Shown one piece after another: positions 32,473 to 38,943 of a stretch of DNA of 41,823 nucleotides (position 1 is the first letter of the stretch; every line of letters starts with the position of its first letter). Location: NCBI GenBank assembly GCA_900544825.1, contig UQWP01000025.1, positions 1-41,823 of the forward strand. The letters run 5' to 3'. Both the position numbers and the translations under genes were made by a program. Below the pieces are notes generated by a model. It made no database searches. It was not told the DNA's origin and saw nothing but the letters and a program-made list of their open reading frames with translations. The stretch comes from an uncultured Prevotella sp. (GTDB taxonomy: Bacteria; Bacteroidota; Bacteroidia; Bacteroidales; Bacteroidaceae).

Positions 32473-33168
32473 CTACTCCCACTCAAAGTTCTCTGTTCCT
32501 GCTCCAATTTCAAAGTGAAGCTTGGCGATGCCGAGATCCATTTGGGTATATCCTACCATTGAGAAGCCTTTCTTGGCAAGAACTTTAGCTTTGCCTCCGA
32601 CTCCTGGGCTTTTCTGGGCTTGAAGGAGGAACGAGAACTTCTGCTGATTGATGGCTGTTGGAGCTAGAAGTGCAGCTGCCACGCCCTTTCTAAACCATGA
32701 AGGAGAATCGGCGGTTGCATTGCTCACTTGTTCAATGGTCTTGATCTTGTGACTGACACCTTGCGTCTCGCCATATCCTAAGGCAATCATGCATGCCAAT
32801 TTCTCACCGTCTTCAATATGGTAGGCTTCCTTCACCTTTCTATAACTTAATCCAACCCAGCAGGTATTGAGCCCTAAGGTTTGAGCAAGCAACACAAGCT
32901 GCTCGCCGTAATAACCAATACGCTCATCAAGATCATCAGCCTTCTTGCCAGCCATTACGAGATAGTTCTCCACGCCATGGAATTTTCCATATGACATGAT
33001 ACCGGTGAAGGCCTTCGTTTCCTGAGTTACGAGCTGTATATGCAGCCTACCCTTTTCGTTGCATTCACTGATTTTTTCTTCGAGTATTTCTACAATCTCT
33101 TTTGAAAGAGGTTTGTGTATGTAATTTCGTACACTATGTCTTTGTTTGATAGCTTCTTCTATAGTCAT
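32473..33168 (-). CDS. Nitroreductase-family FMN oxidoreductase
   Basis: A 231-aa flavin enzyme. Start ATG 33168 (MTIEEAIKQRHSVRNY), chosen because the RHSVR FMN-binding block must be near the N-terminus and the promoter at 33192-33200 lies upstream of it. Further family blocks: NYLVMAGKK, GEQLVLLAQTLGLNTCWVG, LACMIALGYGETQG, and LLAPTAINQQKF. Substrates of such proteins range from nitro compounds to quinones and cannot be predicted. It is divergent from a small XRE regulator with 185 bases between them, which may control it. Confidence 0.88.
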   Translation of the reverse strand: MTIEEAIKQRHSVRNYIHKPLSKEIVEILEEKISECNEKGRLHIQLVTQETKAFTGIMSYGKFHGVENYLVMAGKKADDLDERIGYYGEQLVLLAQTLGLNTCWVGLSYRKVKEAYHIEDGEKLACMIALGYGETQGVSHKIKTIEQVSNATADSPSWFRKGVAAALLAPTAINQQKFSFLLQAQKSPGVGGKAKVLAKKGFSMVGYTQMDLGIAKLHFEIGAGTENFEWE

Positions 33169-33191
33169 GATTTCTATAATGAATTGTGCGT

Positions 33192-33200
33192 GCAAAGTTA
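33192..33200 (-). promoter_or_regulatory. Promoter -7 element of the nitroreductase gene
   Basis: On the minus strand TAACTTTGC matches TAnnTTTGC, 24 bases before the start codon. Confidence 0.55.
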
Positions 33201-33291
33201 AGAAAAAAACAATATTCAATGGCAAATAATCAAGAAAAATCCCAGGAACTTATAATTTTTTACAAAAAGAACAATATATTATACCTTTTCT

Positions 33292-33322
33292 TGCGTAATC
33301 TAGATTTTTTTGTTAACTTTGC
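33292..33322 (+). promoter_or_regulatory. Promoter of the XRE regulator
   Basis: TTG (33292-33294), 19-base spacer and TAACTTTGC (33314-33322). Two copies of ACAATATA (33271-33278, 33332-33339) lie on either side, with similar flanks, and may be binding sites for the regulator itself. Confidence 0.6.
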
Positions 33323-33353
33323 AGGAAAAGTACAATATAATACACTACTTGGT

Positions 33354-33554
33354 ATGAAAATTCAAGAAGTAATGAAATTGCAGCGTAAGGCCTTGGGGAT
33401 TACCCAGCAAGACCTCGCTGACATGTCTGAGGTAGCCATTTCTACCATCAAGAAAATAGAGAGCGGTAAAGGCAACCCTTCCCTATCGACGGTTGAAAAA
33501 ATCATGGATATCCTTGGCATGGAGGTTAAATATGAGATTCATCAAACTGTTTAA
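33354..33554 (+). CDS. XRE/HipB-like helix-turn-helix regulator
   Basis: A 66-aa HTH protein: MKIQEVMKLQRKALGITQQDLADMSEV..., with the HTH segment ITQQDLADMSEVAISTIKKIESGKGNPS. I start it at ATG 33354, since the longer frame from 33186 runs through the promoter. It is the size of a HipB-type antitoxin-like repressor. The downstream frame overlaps its 3' end by 23 bases if read from ATG 33532, but that next gene is a metallo-hydrolase, not HipA. It may repress its own unit and the divergent nitroreductase. Confidence 0.8.
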   Translation: MKIQEVMKLQRKALGITQQDLADMSEVAISTIKKIESGKGNPSLSTVEKIMDILGMEVKYEIHQTV

Positions 33555-33630
33555 GTACAGTAAGGATACTCTTTCTTCCTTGCCTGCCGAGGTTGAGCAT
33601 TTGATCAACAATTCATATTTGAATGACAAG

Positions 33631-34386
33631 ATGAAACTGACATATATATTCCACAGTGGTTTTGCAGTGGAGACACACTCCTGCATATTGTTTTTTGACT
33701 ATTGGATGGATCCCGCCAATTGCTTGCCGGTGATTCTATCCAAGGGTAAGCCTGTTTATGTTTTTGCAAGTCATTTCCACGAAGATCATTTCTCCAGGGA
33801 AATATTTTCTTGGCGAAAACACTTTCCTAATACCCCGATAACTTACATTCTCTCCAAGGATATCATTCGGCATCGCAGATGTCAGAGAGAAGAAGCAGAT
33901 ATCTTGATGGTTAAGGGAAACTCATGGTGCGACAAAAATATAAAGGTCGTTGCTGGAGGAAGCAATGACAGTGGTGTGTCATGGATTGTAGAGGTTGAAG
34001 GCAAACGCATCTTCCATGCTGGTGATTTGAACAATTGGTATGCCAGGTTCTTGACTGATGACTATAAGGGTGGAACTATCTGGAGCTTTGAGTTTGGTGA
34101 GATAGACCCTCAAAAAGATGAAAAACTGTATCTTGGCGAACTGAAAGACATCAGAAAAATCACTGATAGCTTTGATGTTGTCATGTTTCCTGTAGATGGC
34201 CGCATAGGTAATGGATATACCCGCGGTGCAAGACAGTTCATCGAGCAATTCCAGACAGGATTGTTTGTCCCTATGCACTTTGTGGCAAGCGGTTTCAAGA
34301 GTGCCTGGCGTATGAAGGAGTTTACAGATGCCAAGCAAATCCCGTTTTGGAAGATAGAGCGTGAGGGAGAATCGTTTGGCATATAG
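33631..34386 (+). CDS. Metallo-beta-lactamase-fold hydrolase
   Basis: A 251-aa MBL-fold protein: MKLTYIFHSGFAVE start, metal motif HFHEDH (HxHxDH), FHAGDLNNW and a C-terminal FVPMHF. This fits a single-domain hydrolase of the YtnP/UlaG-like broad class; substrate unknown. Start choice: MKLTYIFHSGF at 33631 is typical of the family. An in-frame ATG at 33532 would add 33 residues (MRFIKLFKYSKDTL...) and overlap the XRE gene by 23 bases, giving coupled translation; either is possible. Confidence 0.82.
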   Translation: MKLTYIFHSGFAVETHSCILFFDYWMDPANCLPVILSKGKPVYVFASHFHEDHFSREIFSWRKHFPNTPITYILSKDIIRHRRCQREEADILMVKGNSWCDKNIKVVAGGSNDSGVSWIVEVEGKRIFHAGDLNNWYARFLTDDYKGGTIWSFEFGEIDPQKDEKLYLGELKDIRKITDSFDVVMFPVDGRIGNGYTRGARQFIEQFQTGLFVPMHFVASGFKSAWRMKEFTDAKQIPFWKIEREGESFGI

Positions 34387-34411
34387 AATCAGATATAGAT
34401 CATAATCATAT

Positions 34412-34519
34412 ATGAAAGCCTGGCATCATAAGACGCTGCATCGGAAGTTCAAATACGGAGTTCCTATTATCCTGCTCATCCAGATTGCGCTGATGATATA
34501 CTTTCACATGAATCATTAA
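34412..34519 (+). CDS. Small membrane protein, 35 aa
   Basis: ATG at 34412 opens 35 codons: a basic N-terminus (KAWHHKTLHRKFKYG) followed by one strongly hydrophobic helix (VPIILLIQIALMIYF) and a short HMNH tail. Positive-inside and one transmembrane helix are what a real small membrane protein shows. It lies 25 bases after the MBL gene and 28 before the HD-MsrA gene, filling the gap in one strand. Confidence 0.6.
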   Translation: MKAWHHKTLHRKFKYGVPIILLIQIALMIYFHMNH

Positions 34520-34547
34520 CAAATCATTTAAACATTTATAAGATTCA

Positions 34548-35486
34548 ATGAATCCAATTGATATAGCACTTAGCATAGCAACAAAAGCCCATGCCAGTCA
34601 ACTTGACCGAGATGGCTATCCAGCCATTCTCCATCCATTGACAGTGGGACTGATGGGACATACAGACGAAGAGAAAATGGCAGGTTTTCTGCATGATGTG
34701 GTAGAAGACAGTCCTTATTCCTTTGAGGATTTGCTTCATGAAGGAATCCCTACTGGCGTGGTGAATACCCTTCGCCTACTCACGCATAAGAAAGGAACTG
34801 ATTATTTCGATTATGTGCAGGGAATCATCGACTCTCAGAATCCCATTGCCCTGCAGGTGAAATACAACGACCTCCAGCATAATTTTGAGCGAGGCAAGGC
34901 CTACCCTGACCTTCAGAAGAAGCATGGTAAGGCTCTGGAAATGGTAAAGGCTGCCATTGAGGAATGCTCAAAGGTTGACATCTATCATGCGCCTGATGAC
35001 AAGAAGACAGAAGTGGGCATCTTTGCCTGCGGATGTTTCTGGGGAACGCAGCATCAGTTTCAGAAACAGCCTGGGGTAATCAAAACCCTGGCTGGTTATA
35101 CCGGTGGCAAAGAGGCATTCCCTTCCTATGCTGATGTTCGGGACCATAAGACACATCATGTAGAAGCCATCATCGTGGAGTTCAATCCCGAAGAGGTATC
35201 GTACGAGACCCTATGCAAACTTTTCTTCGAGATTCATGACCCGGCACAGACTGATGGCGTAGGTCCTGACCTCGGTCCACAATACCGCAGCTGTATCTTC
35301 TATCGTAATGAATCCCAGAGGCAGACGGCAGAAAGGGTGATGCAGCTGCTTCGCAACAAGGGTGACGAGGTGAACACCCTCCTTTTACCCGAGGAGACAT
35401 TCTATATTGGCGAAGCTTACCACCAGCACTACTACGAGAAAACCGGCGGTGAGCCATATTGCCATATGAGAACAAAGAAGTTCTGA
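34548..35486 (+). CDS. msrA: HD-domain (alarmone hydrolase-like) and MsrA fusion protein
   Basis: A single 312-aa frame. Residues 1-143 form an HD domain like the small alarmone hydrolases (MESH1/SpoT hydrolase): His29, HDVVED (His49-Asp50, Glu53-Asp54), and KYNDLQHN (Asp108, Asn112), all metal and catalytic positions kept. Residues about 155-312 are a full peptide-methionine (S)-sulfoxide reductase: GCFWG with Cys163, then YTGG, HDPAQTDGVGPDLGPQYRS and a likely resolving Cys305. MsrA repairs oxidised methionine. The link region is about 12 residues, with no stop or frameshift between the parts. Joining guanosine-alarmone or nucleotide hydrolysis with oxidative repair is unusual and, to my knowledge, not a standard annotation. 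Confidence 0.9.
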   Translation: MNPIDIALSIATKAHASQLDRDGYPAILHPLTVGLMGHTDEEKMAGFLHDVVEDSPYSFEDLLHEGIPTGVVNTLRLLTHKKGTDYFDYVQGIIDSQNPIALQVKYNDLQHNFERGKAYPDLQKKHGKALEMVKAAIEECSKVDIYHAPDDKKTEVGIFACGCFWGTQHQFQKQPGVIKTLAGYTGGKEAFPSYADVRDHKTHHVEAIIVEFNPEEVSYETLCKLFFEIHDPAQTDGVGPDLGPQYRSCIFYRNESQRQTAERVMQLLRNKGDEVNTLLLPEETFYIGEAYHQHYYEKTGGEPYCHMRTKKF

Positions 35487-35533
35487 AAATGACTTAAAGA
35501 ATATACAAAACATAAACAACGAAATAAAGAAAT

Positions 35534-35920
35534 ATGAAACTTAACAAAATCCATCATGTAGCCGTGATTTGCTCCGACTATGAGAAATCCAAGCATTTCT
35601 ACACAGATGTGCTCGGAATGAAGATTGTGAGTGAAAACTATCGTGAAGGACGTGACTCCTGGAAAGCTGACTGCTGGCTTGATAATGCGTATGTCATCGA
35701 GTTGTTCTCCTTCCCTAACCCTCCGGCACGTCCTTCCTATCCGGAAGCTGCCGGTCTGCGCCATCTTGCTTTTGAGGTGGATGACCTATCAGTGGCTATT
35801 GGTGAACTTGACAGCAAAGGTATTGCGCATGAACCTATACGCACGGATGAATATACAGGAAAGCGATTTGTATTCTTCAGTGACCCAGATGGTTTGCCGA
35901 TAGAACTGTATGAAAAATAA
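35534..35920 (+). CDS. VOC-family protein (glyoxalase I-like, YaeR type)
   Basis: A 128-aa vicinal-oxygen-chelate protein of the YaeR/GloA2 type: HHVAVICSDYEKSKHFYTDVLG, WLDNAYVIELFSF, LRHLAFEVDDL and FFSDPDGLPIELYE. The two beta-alpha-beta-beta-beta modules carry metal-binding His and Glu at the usual places. Substrate unknown; relatives handle methylglyoxal-type or antibiotic electrophiles. It follows the HD-MsrA gene by 47 bases and precedes the DNA repair gene by 27, so an operon is probable. Confidence 0.88.
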   Translation: MKLNKIHHVAVICSDYEKSKHFYTDVLGMKIVSENYREGRDSWKADCWLDNAYVIELFSFPNPPARPSYPEAAGLRHLAFEVDDLSVAIGELDSKGIAHEPIRTDEYTGKRFVFFSDPDGLPIELYEK

Positions 35921-35947
35921 AGATTCCGTTTAATCGTATTTGAAAGA

Positions 35948-36451
35948 ATGCAGCAAATAAACATCCAATATTACAACTCGCCATGCGGAGAGTTAATTCT
36001 TGCATCGGTGGGTGAAGAATTGTGCCTTTGTGATTGGAATGAAATGCCATATGCAGAGCGCAACAAGCTTCGCCTTTTGCGGTATATGAAGGCAGAGTTC
36101 AAGATTGAAACATCTTCTATCTTGGAACTGACCAAGAAGCAATTGGATGAATATTTCACCGGCAATCGCAAGATATTCGAAATTCCGTTGCATCCTGTGG
36201 GAACAGATTTCCAAAAAAAAGTATGGAATGCATTGCTTGATATACCATACGGTGAAACCAGAAGCTATAAGGAGATCGCTCAAAATATAGGCAGTCCCAA
36301 TAGTGTCAGAGCCGTGGCTGGAGCTATCGGAGCCAACGGCATCAGCATCCTCATCCCCTGCCATCGCGTTATCGGCAGCAACCGTTCCCTGACAGGTTTT
36401 GCAGGAGGACTGGAAGCAAAGAGAATATTGCTGGAGCTGGAGACGGAATAA
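35948..36451 (+). CDS. ogt: Methylated-DNA-protein-cysteine methyltransferase
   Basis: A 167-aa Ogt/Ada-C-type protein. The active-site motif IPCHRV is present with Cys138, along with the helix-turn-helix region (YGETRSYKEIAQNIGSPNSVRAVAGA) and NRSLTGFAGGLEAKR. It transfers alkyl groups from O6-alkylguanine to its own Cys. In the same strand run as msrA and the VOC gene, it adds DNA alkylation repair to the set. Confidence 0.93.
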   Translation: MQQINIQYYNSPCGELILASVGEELCLCDWNEMPYAERNKLRLLRYMKAEFKIETSSILELTKKQLDEYFTGNRKIFEIPLHPVGTDFQKKVWNALLDIPYGETRSYKEIAQNIGSPNSVRAVAGAIGANGISILIPCHRVIGSNRSLTGFAGGLEAKRILLELETE

Positions 36452-36534
36452 TCATAAATGCATTCCATTATTTGTAAATTCGATAAGAATGCATCTATCT
36501 ACAAGGATGAAACAGATATAGGAGATAAATAGAT

Positions 36535-37014
36535 ATGAAAAAAGATTCGAGGGCAAACCATGCTAGATATGTAGAACTCAATTTGTTTCCTGAGGAGAAA
36601 GAAGATCATCAGAAAGATTCAGTCTCTTCAGAAAACAAGGAAAACCATATCTCTCCAGACAAAGAGTATGACTTGACAGATCTGTTTGAAAGACTTTCCA
36701 AATCAGCATTCCGCAGCCGTTTTCACCTTTCGAAGAGGGATAAGGAATATATTGCAGAAAAGGGCTTGGAAACCATCCGTAAGCATGCAGAGGATTTCGT
36801 TGCCAAACGCCTTGCTCCTGCCGTAATACCCAATGACGGCAAGCAGACACCTATGAGAGGGCATCCTGTATTTATAGCCCAGCATGCTACAGGCTGCTGC
36901 TGTCGTGGATGTTTCTTCAAATGGTATCATATACCTGCCGGAAGACAGCTGACAAGAGAAGAACAGCAATATGCAGTAGCGGTATTGATGGCATGGATTG
37001 AAAAACAGATTTAA
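36535..37014 (+). CDS. DUF4186-domain protein
   Basis: A 159-aa protein with a charged, low-complexity N-terminus (about 1-50) and a conserved domain (FRSRFHLSKRDKEYI, MRGHPVFIAQHATGCCCRGCFFKWYHIPAGR). The Cys-rich motif may bind metal. DUF4186 proteins are conserved in many bacteria without a known function. Last gene before the Hsp20 control region. Confidence 0.85.
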   Translation: MKKDSRANHARYVELNLFPEEKEDHQKDSVSSENKENHISPDKEYDLTDLFERLSKSAFRSRFHLSKRDKEYIAEKGLETIRKHAEDFVAKRLAPAVIPNDGKQTPMRGHPVFIAQHATGCCCRGCFFKWYHIPAGRQLTREEQQYAVAVLMAWIEKQI

Positions 37015-37061
37015 AAAAGCATGAAGTTTTGGCAGCAAAGTTTAAATAAATTATCCTTTAA

Positions 37062-37099
37062 TGCCAATCTTACAGAGTCTTTTGCCAAGATTGGCAAAA
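37062..37099 (+). promoter_or_regulatory. Palindromic element upstream of the sigma-54 promoter
   Basis: TTTTGCCAAGATTGGCAAAA at 37080-37099 is a perfect 9+9 palindrome around two bases. TGCCAATCTT at 37062-37071 is the reverse complement of 37087-37096, so a second, overlapping hairpin or half-site exists. Centre about 40 bases upstream of the -24 GG, in a position where an activator of sigma-54 could bind. Alternatively a weak terminator hairpin for DUF4186, but no U-tract follows. Confidence 0.6.
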
Positions 37100-37127
37100 A
37101 CTGTTCACTCCCAATATACAAAACGGG

Positions 37128-37144
37128 TTGGCACGCAACTTGCT
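37128..37144 (+). promoter_or_regulatory. Sigma-54 (RpoN) promoter of the Hsp20 gene
   Basis: TTGGCACGCAACTTGCT matches the -24/-12 consensus (TTGGCACG-N4-TTGC). The -24 GG (37130-37131) and -12 GC (37142-37143) are separated by exactly ten bases. Transcription would start near 37155, giving a leader of about 195 bases before the Hsp20 ATG. Confidence 0.8.
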
Positions 37145-37351
37145 TCTACATAGAGTGAAAGCCGAAGCCGAAAGGGCAAGGGGAACGACAAGAACCCTAA
37201 GTAATGACATTTGAGGGTTTCTGGAAATCCTTGAGCCTCGAAAGCCGAAGCGATTATTATTGAAAAGGATAAATTAAAAACAATGAGAAATCCCGACAGA
37301 GCCGGAAGGCGAAGAGAGGATGAGAAAAATAGAATTTGGAGGTTTTACATT
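37145..37351 (+). other. Long leader of the Hsp20 gene
   Basis: The leader holds repeats of AAGCCGAAG-like words (37159-37172, 37239-37249, and CGGAAGGCGAAG near 37302) but no clear ORF beginning with its own Shine-Dalgarno. A good Shine-Dalgarno, GGAGG, stands nine bases before the ATG at 37352. It could hold a translation-control structure, not shown here. Confidence 0.4.
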
Positions 37352-37804
37352 ATGTTGTTAGCTCGTAGAAATAACAGTGTTTCAAATTGGTTGAACAGTT
37401 GGTTTAATGACAACTTCTTTGATACAAGCTTGATGCCACACATGAACGCAACAGCTCCTGCAGTCAACGTCAAGGAAAGTGCTACTGCTTACACGATGGA
37501 GGTTGCAGCTCCTGGTTTGAAGAAAGATATGGTCAAGATGAACATCGACAAGGATGGCTATCTGAATGTATCTATCGAGAACAAGGAGGAGAAGAAGGAG
37601 GAGAAGAAGGAGGAGAAGAAGGAAGAGCATTACTTGCGTCGTGAGTTCTCTTACAGCAGCTACTCTCAGAGTTACGCTTTGCCAGAGGATGCTGATCAGG
37701 AGAAGATTTCCGCTGAGGTCAGTGACGGTGTCTTGAAGATTGAGATTCCTAAGACAGCCAAGGAGGAGAAGAAAGACGATGTTAAGCACATTGAGGTTAA
37801 GTAA
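37352..37804 (+). CDS. Small heat-shock protein (Hsp20/alpha-crystallin)
   Basis: A 150-aa chaperone with an alpha-crystallin domain (AVNVKESATAYTMEVAAPGLKKDMVKMNIDKDG..., then ADQEKISAEVSDGVLKIEIPK). ATG 37352 (MLLARRNNS), preceded by GGAGG, is chosen over an upstream ATG at 37283. A charged insertion KEEKKEEKKEEKKEEH (nucleotides about 37583-37630) lies in the loop between beta strands and is built from a 12-bp tandem repeat. The protein holds unfolded proteins in a folding-ready state. The gene is likely controlled by sigma-54. Confidence 0.93.
   Translation: MLLARRNNSVSNWLNSWFNDNFFDTSLMPHMNATAPAVNVKESATAYTMEVAAPGLKKDMVKMNIDKDGYLNVSIENKEEKKEEKKEEKKEEHYLRREFSYSSYSQSYALPEDADQEKISAEVSDGVLKIEIPKTAKEEKKDDVKHIEVK
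37586..37621 (+). repeat. 12-bp tandem repeat (GAGGAGAAGAAG) in the Hsp20 gene
   Basis: Three exact in-frame copies code for EEKK units. Copy-number change would lengthen or shorten the charged loop by four residues without breaking the frame. Confidence 0.85.
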
Positions 37805-37870
37805 TCTTTCTTAAAGTGCTATGCAGCTTTCAAGATGACATTCATTGTATCGGGAAAATAGTAAAACGGA

Positions 37871-37904
37871 GGGCTAGTCCTGATAATGGGGCTGGCCCTT
37901 TTTT
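37871..37904 (+). terminator. Terminator of the Hsp20 gene
   Basis: GGGCTAGTCC (37871-37880) pairs with GGGCTGGCCC (37889-37898) with two G-U pairs, 8-base loop, then T6. Confidence 0.9.
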
Positions 37905-37938
37905 GATTTTATGAATTTAATATAGGAAAGGATCAAGG

Positions 37939-38559
37939 ATGATAAGAGTATTTATTTCACTTGTTTTCTGTCTGATGGCAGCCTTTGCCTGTGCACAGTC
38001 AAACCTGTCAGATGATATGTATCAGTGGGGAAAAAACAAGGCCAACGAGCAGTTGGTCAATGGTCTGAAGTCACGTCAGAAAGCTCTCAGGAAAGAACAG
38101 CGTGACTTGCAAAACCGGATAGATAGTGTTTATTGGGATGAAGCATTGGATGCTATTAAGGATACTACCTTTACCCTGGAAGCCGACAAGGTAGTTTTCC
38201 CGTATGGTCAGATTGCTTATGTTAATTCCAATACCAATTTTGTCTCCGTCAATAAGGGTGAGGCTGTTGTGCAGGTTGCCTTCAATATACCCTTTTCCGG
38301 ACCTAATGGCATTGGTGGAGTAACGGTTCAGGGAAGCGTAAGTGGATACAAGATTCAAACGGACAAGAAAGGGACTACACAAGTAAGTATGAGTGTTACC
38401 GGTATTGGTATCTCTGCCCAAATCAGGATTACCATGTATAAGGGAAGCCATGAAGCCAGTGTGGAAATTCTACCTAACTTCAACTCCCGTAGGCTCACCC
38501 TCAATGGTGTCATACTACCTCTTCACAAGAGTACTGTATTCCAAGGGCGAACATTATAA
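37939..38559 (+). CDS. DUF4251-domain secreted protein
   Basis: A 206-aa protein with a signal peptide (about 1-19, ending FACAQ). A coiled region (Gln/Lys/Arg-rich, about 30-65) precedes the DUF4251 beta-domain (TNFVSVNKGEAVVQVAFNIPF, GPNGIGGVTVQGSVSGY). Function unknown; family confined largely to Bacteroidota, predicted periplasmic. Follows the Hsp20 terminator with its own region and ends at a strong terminator. Confidence 0.85.
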   Translation: MIRVFISLVFCLMAAFACAQSNLSDDMYQWGKNKANEQLVNGLKSRQKALRKEQRDLQNRIDSVYWDEALDAIKDTTFTLEADKVVFPYGQIAYVNSNTNFVSVNKGEAVVQVAFNIPFSGPNGIGGVTVQGSVSGYKIQTDKKGTTQVSMSVTGIGISAQIRITMYKGSHEASVEILPNFNSRRLTLNGVILPLHKSTVFQGRTL

Positions 38560-38564
38560 CAAAG

Positions 38565-38600
38565 AAGCCTGCTGACAATTATAGCCAGCAGGCTTTTTTG
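38565..38600 (+). terminator. Terminator after the DUF4251 gene
   Basis: AAGCCTGCTG (38565-38574) pairs perfectly with CAGCAGGCTT (38586-38595), followed by T-tract. Confidence 0.88.
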
Positions 38601-38634
38601 CTTTCTTCGTCTTTCAGTCCTAAAAGCAATGACT

Positions 38635-38928
38635 TTATGTCCAGAACTCTTCTTCACCAGTGGGCTGCATCCTGCCCCCGCATTTGGGACAGGTGTGCAT
38701 ATCCCACCTATGAATCCTGGCAGATCCGCATCTCAGGCAGAGTCTTCCCACAAGGGAGTTGAAACTGGGTGCAGCATCTCCAATTACTCCACCCACCACA
38801 AGAGGTACTATGTTCCTGCAGTCTGGACAAGACATGGCTTCAATGTGCTGCCCCATGAAACCACGTCCCTCATATATTTCGGTCTCGTACCCACATTCCT
38901 GACATCTGAATATCTTCTTTTGTGACAT
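38635..38928 (-). CDS. Double zinc-ribbon protein
   Basis: A 97-aa protein with two Cys4 zinc ribbons: FRCQECGYE... SCPDC and LCLRCGSA... TCPKCGGRM. The ends and linker are short. Such proteins often bind nucleic acid or act as adaptor in larger complexes; no specific role can be given. It lies between the convergent DUF4251 gene and the pectinesterase gene. Confidence 0.75.
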   Translation of the reverse strand: MSQKKIFRCQECGYETEIYEGRGFMGQHIEAMSCPDCRNIVPLVVGGVIGDAAPSFNSLVGRLCLRCGSARIHRWDMHTCPKCGGRMQPTGEEEFWT

Positions 38929-38943
38929 AAATAATCTCCTTTC

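Noticed and set aside
37062..37099. Palindrome before Hsp20 as a terminator for DUF4186
   Set aside because: No U-tract on either reading and its position before a sigma-54 promoter fits a binding site better; not fully excluded.
37382..37789. Leucine-rich minus-strand frame opposite Hsp20
   Set aside because: The poly-Leu run is the reverse reading of the EEKK repeat.
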